NCBI GenBank assembly: GCA_944343275.1
Contig: CALVMH010000016.1
Span: forward strand, 1-37,376
Source: an uncultured Clostridia bacterium
GTDB taxonomy: Bacteria; Bacillota; Clostridia; Christensenellales; Borkfalkiaceae
Direction: 5' to 3'
DNA: 37,376 nucleotides
Shown: positions 34,240 to 37,376 of the stretch, piece by piece
How the letters are laid out: each line of letters opens with the position of its first letter
Numbering within the stretch: position 1 is the stretch's first letter
Notes under the pieces: model-generated
The model's database searches: none
The model's input: the letters and a program-made list of their open reading frames with translations, nothing else
Told to the model about the DNA's origin: nothing
Made by a program: the position numbers and the translations under genes

Positions 34240-34262
34240 TGAAAGAAACGGTTTCGGACAGA

Positions 34263-35513
34263 TCAGTCGAGAACGGCGCGTTCGCCGTCCACCGTCACGC
34301 GGCGGCGCCAGAAGGCGGAAAGTCCCATTTCCAGCGCCGCGTAATCCGCACGCGCGATCGTCTCCACGGCGGAGTGCATGGCGAGCTGCGGAAGTCCGAT
34401 GTCCGCCGTCAGAATACATGCCTGACCGAGGCTGATTGCGCCGAGCGTGGAGCCGCTGCGCGCGTCCGAACGGTTGTAGAACACCTGCAGCGGCGCGCCT
34501 GCCTCTGCAAACAGTTTTCCGACAACGGCGCCGGAGAGAGCGTCGGTCGTGTATGCGCCGCCCGCATGACCTTTGAGCGCGACGCCTTTGCCGAGATAAG
34601 CTCTGTCTTGTGGGTCGAATTGTTCGCCGTGGTTGGGGTGGAATCCCTGCGCATTGTCCAAAGAAATGCAGAACGACCGCGAAAAAATGCGATAGGCATC
34701 CTCTTCCGAAAGCTGCTGCGAACGCAGGATACGTCCGAGGACTGCGCGCAGAAAGTCTCCCGCGGCGCCCTGCCGCGTGCGGCTGCCGACTTCTTCGCTG
34801 TCCATGCATGCCGCCACACATACGCCGTCGCCGCAGTCCGCGCCGGCAAGCGTCGTAAGGGATGCCCATACGCTCGCAAGGTCGTCCAGGCGCGGTGCGC
34901 AGAGAAATTCCTCGTGCTCCCCCCAAAGATAGGGCGTCTGCGCGCAGGCGGCGAACAGGTCGCAGGCAAGCGGCGCGCCGAGCAGCGCCTGAAGATCGCT
35001 TTTGCCGAGCGCAAGCAGCGGCAGGTCCTGCCGGCAGTCGGTCGCAAACGCTTCGTTTGCCGTGCGGTTCAGATGAATGGCGAGAGAGGGGAGCGTCACC
35101 AAAAACTTACTGACGAAGTTCTCGCTTACGAGCGCGCCGTCGTGTTCCCTTACAATGCGTCCGGCAAGCCGCAGCGGACGGTCGAAAAAGGTGTACCACA
35201 GTCCGCCTCCGTAGGGTTCCGTATTCAGCCGCGTATAGGTGCCGTCCGAAAGGGCGGCGTTTTCTTTTAGTTTGAGGGCGGGGGAGTCGGTGTGACTTGC
35301 CACGATGCGTACCCCCTTTTGCGCATCGCCCATACAGAATGCGATGAGGGCGCTTCCGCCGCGCACGACAAAGTATTTTCCGCCGCGTGCAAGTTCCCAG
35401 GCGTCGCCTTCATGCAGCTGCACAAAGCCGTGCGCCGTCAGATATGCGCCGGCATGTTCGACCGCCTGCCAAGCGGTATACGAAGTATCCAGAAATTGCA
35501 TCAGGTCTTTCAT
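34263..35513 (-). CDS. M18 family aminopeptidase
   Basis: 416 residues from ATG 35513. An in-frame ATG at 35543 adds ten residues, but it would coincide with the predicted transcription start, so I prefer 35513. Two-zinc peptidase motifs: ASHTDSPALKL with H74 and D76, LDDLASVWA, CMDSEEVGSRTRQGA with the catalytic Glu pair, and LKGHAGGAYTTD near the C-terminus with a zinc His. M18 enzymes cut N-terminal acidic or hydrophobic residues from peptides in the cytoplasm; specificity cannot be read here. Single gene with its own promoter. Confidence 0.93.
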   Translation of the reverse strand: MKDLMQFLDTSYTAWQAVEHAGAYLTAHGFVQLHEGDAWELARGGKYFVVRGGSALIAFCMGDAQKGVRIVASHTDSPALKLKENAALSDGTYTRLNTEPYGGGLWYTFFDRPLRLAGRIVREHDGALVSENFVSKFLVTLPSLAIHLNRTANEAFATDCRQDLPLLALGKSDLQALLGAPLACDLFAACAQTPYLWGEHEEFLCAPRLDDLASVWASLTTLAGADCGDGVCVAACMDSEEVGSRTRQGAAGDFLRAVLGRILRSQQLSEEDAYRIFSRSFCISLDNAQGFHPNHGEQFDPQDRAYLGKGVALKGHAGGAYTTDALSGAVVGKLFAEAGAPLQVFYNRSDARSGSTLGAISLGQACILTADIGLPQLAMHSAVETIARADYAALEMGLSAFWRRRVTVDGERAVLD

Positions 35514-35547
35514 GTGACTGCTTCCGTTTTCTTTTTGATTCATAGCT

Positions 35548-35576
35548 ATTATAGCGCGTCATCCGTAAAATTGCAA
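35548..35576 (-). promoter_or_regulatory. Promoter of M18 aminopeptidase
   Basis: Minus strand TTGCAA (35576-35571), 17-bp spacer, TATAAT (35553-35548). Transcription would begin around 35541, which decides the translation start in favour of 35513. Confidence 0.75.
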
Positions 35577-35626
35577 GGCGGCGCGCCCCTCAAAAAAGAT
35601 TTTTTGACAAATCAATACGTTCCCTC

Positions 35627-35655
35627 TTGTCAAACGGGGCGGCATGTGGTACAAT
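35627..35655 (+). promoter_or_regulatory. Promoter of GH13 enzyme
   Basis: TTGTCA (35627-35632), 17-bp spacer, TACAAT (35650-35655) with an extended -10 TGG. ATG 35687 follows AAGGAG. Confidence 0.8.
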
Positions 35656-35686
35656 ATGTCGGTGAGACAAAAGGAGAACGTACCAA

Positions 35687-37000
35687 ATGTGGTTTGATGA
35701 AAGTGTGTTCTATCAGATATACCCCCTCGGTTTTTGCGGCGCGGAACGGGAAAACGACTTCGGCGAAACAAGGCACAGGCTTTCGCTCATCGAAAAGGAG
35801 ATCGGGCATCTGAAAGAGCTCGGCGTCGGCGCGGTGCTCTTCAATCCGCTCTTTGAAAGCGAGCGGCACGGCTATGACACCGTGGATTTTTTCCGCGTGG
35901 ACAGGCGCCTCGGCACCAACGAAGAATTTGCCGCCCTCGTGAAAAAGCTGCATGAGGCGGGCATCCGCGTTGTGCTCGACGGCGTGTTCAATCACGTCGG
36001 CAGGGCATTCCCGCCCTTCAAAGAGGTGCTGCAAAAGCGGGAGGGAACGGATTATCGCTTTTGGTTCAATATTAATTTTTGGGGAAATTCCCGCTATAAT
36101 GACGGGCTGGATTACGAAAATTGGGAGGGGCATCCGGAGCTTGTCAAGCTCCGCCTGGAAAACGCAGATCTGCAAAATTATCTCATGGATGCCGTGCGTT
36201 TCTGGATCGACGCGTTCGATATCGACGGGCTGCGGCTGGATGTGAGTTATCTGCTTCCTCCGTGGTTCATGGAGCTGCTGCGCCGCACGGCGGGCGAAAA
36301 GAAGGGGGACTTTTTCCTCGTCGGGGAAGTCATCCACAACAACAATTTTCAGCAGAATGTCTGTCCGTCACGCCTCGATTCCATCACCAATTACGAAGGG
36401 TTCCGCAGCATGATCTCCGCATTCAATTCCGGAAACCTCTTCGAGATCGAGCACTCCATGAGCCGGCTGTTCGCCGATACGCCGTGGGCGCTTTTCAAGG
36501 GAAAACATCTTTTGAACTTCGTTGACAATCATGACGTCGAACGTGCCGCAACTTCTCTGAAAAACAGGGACAATCTGCAAAATTTATATACGCTGCTCTA
36601 TACCATGCCGGGCATTCCGTGTGTCTATTACGGTTCGGAATACGGCATCGAGGGGGATAAATCCGACCTTGACTACCGTCTCCGTCCCTTTATCGGCGAG
36701 ATTGACCGTCAGGCGCATCCCGCACTCACGGAGCACCTCGTAAAACTTGCGCGCATCCGCAAGGAATGTCCCGCGCTCTCCTACGGGACATATTGCAAGG
36801 CGACCTGCATGAACACCAACTTTTCCTTTGTGCGTGAAATGCCTGAGGAAAAAATAATCGTCGCCGTCAATATCGGCGACGGCGACGCGACGATCCGCGT
36901 TGAAGAGGCGGAAGGGGTCGACCTTCTGACCGGTCAGATACGCAATCTGAACGACATTTACCTGCCGCCGCACTCTGCCTGTATTTACAGGCGGAAATAA
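35687..37000 (+). CDS. GH13 alpha-amylase family glycoside hydrolase
   Basis: 437 residues, no signal peptide, so cytoplasmic. All GH13 barrel motifs are present: DGVFNHVG (98-105), GLRLDVS with nucleophile D185, GEV with acid/base E214, and FVDNHD with D283. The final ~80 residues form the usual beta domain. It has no long N-terminal CBM and starts directly at the barrel. The family acts on alpha-1,4 or alpha-1,6 glucans or maltodextrins; the exact specificity cannot be told. It stands alone with promoter and terminator, unlinked to the ABC locus. Confidence 0.93.
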   Translation: MWFDESVFYQIYPLGFCGAERENDFGETRHRLSLIEKEIGHLKELGVGAVLFNPLFESERHGYDTVDFFRVDRRLGTNEEFAALVKKLHEAGIRVVLDGVFNHVGRAFPPFKEVLQKREGTDYRFWFNINFWGNSRYNDGLDYENWEGHPELVKLRLENADLQNYLMDAVRFWIDAFDIDGLRLDVSYLLPPWFMELLRRTAGEKKGDFFLVGEVIHNNNFQQNVCPSRLDSITNYEGFRSMISAFNSGNLFEIEHSMSRLFADTPWALFKGKHLLNFVDNHDVERAATSLKNRDNLQNLYTLLYTMPGIPCVYYGSEYGIEGDKSDLDYRLRPFIGEIDRQAHPALTEHLVKLARIRKECPALSYGTYCKATCMNTNFSFVREMPEEKIIVAVNIGDGDATIRVEEAEGVDLLTGQIRNLNDIYLPPHSACIYRRK

Positions 37001-37024
37001 TGCGATATGCCGGATCCGGAAAAC

Positions 37025-37049
37025 GCAGCCCATGCGGGCTGCATTTTTT
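37025..37049 (+). terminator. Terminator of GH13 gene
   Basis: Stem GCAGCCC (37025-37031) with GGGCTGC (37036-37042), loop ATGC, T-run 37044-37049. It is 24 bp beyond the stop codon. Confidence 0.92.
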
Positions 37050-37085
37050 CAAAGGACGGGACGGGGCTGCGCTTGCAGTCCGAGG

Positions 37086-37122
37086 CCTGAAGAGAGGACA
37101 CATTCTGTGCCCTCTCTTCAGG
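37086..37122. repeat. Long hairpin in the folded region upstream of the tRNA-Lys terminator
   Basis: Arms 37086-37097 and 37111-37122 pair perfectly over 12 bp, with CACA/TGTG extending the stem after a mismatch. No T-run follows on either strand. Together with the element at 37126-37300 it fills the non-coding space between the amylase terminator and tRNA-Lys. Confidence 0.8.
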
Positions 37123-37125
37123 TTT

Positions 37126-37318
37126 GTGCACTTTCAGGGACTACTTCGCCGCCTCCCGTGAGGGGAGGCGGCTCGTGCGCCGCTTCGCGGAAATGCTCTT
37201 GCGAGCAGGCATTTCCTGCTCGCGTCGGACGAACGGGTTCTCGTCCCTGAAAAATCATGAAAGCAAAAAAACACGACCCGCAAAGGGGTCGTGTATTTCT
37301 GGTGCACTTTCAGGGACT
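37126..37318. repeat. 17-bp copy of the tRNA-Lys 3' end plus cloverleaf-like element
   Basis: GTGCACTTTCAGGGACT occurs at 37126-37142 and again at 37302-37318, the latter being the T-arm/acceptor end of tRNA-Lys. Between them lie an outer 10-bp stem (37132-37141 with 37233-37242) and inner hairpins at 37149-37171 (9 bp), 37180-37190 (4 bp) and 37201-37223 (9 bp). No reading frame of note is present. It may be a remnant of tRNA duplication, an insertion scar, or a small structured RNA. Confidence 0.7.
37265..37294 (-). terminator. Terminator of tRNA-Lys
   Basis: Minus strand ACACGACCC (37294-37286) pairs with GGGTCGTGT (37279-37271), loop about 6 nt, then TTTTTT (37270-37265). It begins 5 bp after the tRNA CCA end. 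Confidence 0.9.
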
Positions 37319-37375
37319 CGAACCCTGGGCCCATTGATTAAGAGTCAATTGCTCTACCAACTGAGCTAAAAGTGC
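37300..37375 (-). tRNA. tRNA-Lys (CTT)
   Basis: Minus-strand cloverleaf: acceptor GCACTTT/AAAGTGC, D-arm AGCTCAGTTGGTAGAGC, anticodon stem ATTGA/TCAAT with loop CTCTTAA (anticodon CTT), T-arm GGTTCGAGTCC, discriminator A, encoded CCA. Its promoter lies outside the window. Confidence 0.94.
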
Positions 37376-37376
37376 A

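Noticed and set aside
37126-37318. Integrated phage or genomic island at tRNA-Lys
   Set aside because: The two tRNA-end copies are only 176 bp apart and no integrase or phage gene is nearby; at most a scar or small element.
37032-37369. Small frames across the folded region and tRNA-Lys
   Set aside because: They run through the terminator, hairpins and the tRNA; no ribosome site or conserved sequence.
1-37376. CRISPR arrays, insertion sequences, toxin-antitoxin or defence genes
   Set aside because: I found no regularly spaced repeats, transposase motifs or defence-type proteins on either strand.

Overview
The window looks like chromosome of a low-abundance-type, fairly GC-rich Gram-positive gut Clostridia. 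Support: sigma-A promoters of TTGACA/TATAAT type, strong AGGAGG ribosome sites, CUT1 sugar ABC systems without a local ATPase, lipobox-anchored surface proteins, an L-box (lysine) riboswitch in front of an asd-dapA-dapB operon, and a YesL-like protein. A Christensenellales/Borkfalkia-like lineage is my guess from style only; no marker gene proves it. There is no phage, transposase, integrase or CRISPR array.

Layout. (1) 1-204: two minus-strand tRNAs (CAU anticodon, then Asp) with their promoter. (2) 465-17142: a glycan-use locus. A divergent AraC regulator faces a long operon: cytoplasmic DUF4091/GH123-like enzyme, GH36 alpha-galactosidase, two ABC permeases, solute-binding lipoprotein, a second DUF4091/GH123-like enzyme that is a surface lipoprotein, and a 1785-residue lipoprotein built of about eight related beta-rich modules plus Ig-like domains. 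A terminator closes the locus. (3) 17362-25232: a tightly overlapping hexuronate operon: TIM-barrel isomerase/epimerase, two Gfo/Idh/MocA oxidoreductases, uxaC, uxuA, KDPG aldolase, an SDR of the UxuB type, and KDG kinase. It takes glucuronate through fructuronate, mannonate and KDG to pyruvate and glyceraldehyde 3-phosphate. (4) 25324-25413: tRNA-Ser(CGA), minus. (5) 25526-28640: lysine/DAP branch asd-dapA-dapB on the minus strand, under a lysine riboswitch with a visible terminator/antiterminator pair. (6) 28776-34239: a plus-strand operon with a membrane protein of YesL/DUF624 type, a methyltransferase, Hsp33 (hslO), a TPR protein and a helical-repeat protein. (7) 34263-37000: M18 aminopeptidase (minus) and a divergent GH13 amylase-family enzyme (plus). 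(8) 37001-37375: terminator, a highly folded non-coding stretch that contains a 17-bp copy of the tRNA-Lys 3' end, and tRNA-Lys(CTT) at the window edge.

How it works together. Regions 2 and 3 together suggest an organism that lives on decorated host or plant glycans: capture at the surface by the modular lipoprotein, trimming by the extracellular DUF4091 enzyme, import by the CUT1 transporter, intracellular cleavage by the cytoplasmic DUF4091 enzyme and alpha-galactosidase, and separate catabolism of uronic acid through the Ashwell route. The least described parts are the paired inside/outside DUF4091 enzymes, the giant modular lipoprotein (with a 9-G tract near its start), the epimerase plus twin Gfo/Idh set at the head of the glucuronate operon, and the cloverleaf-like element beside tRNA-Lys.
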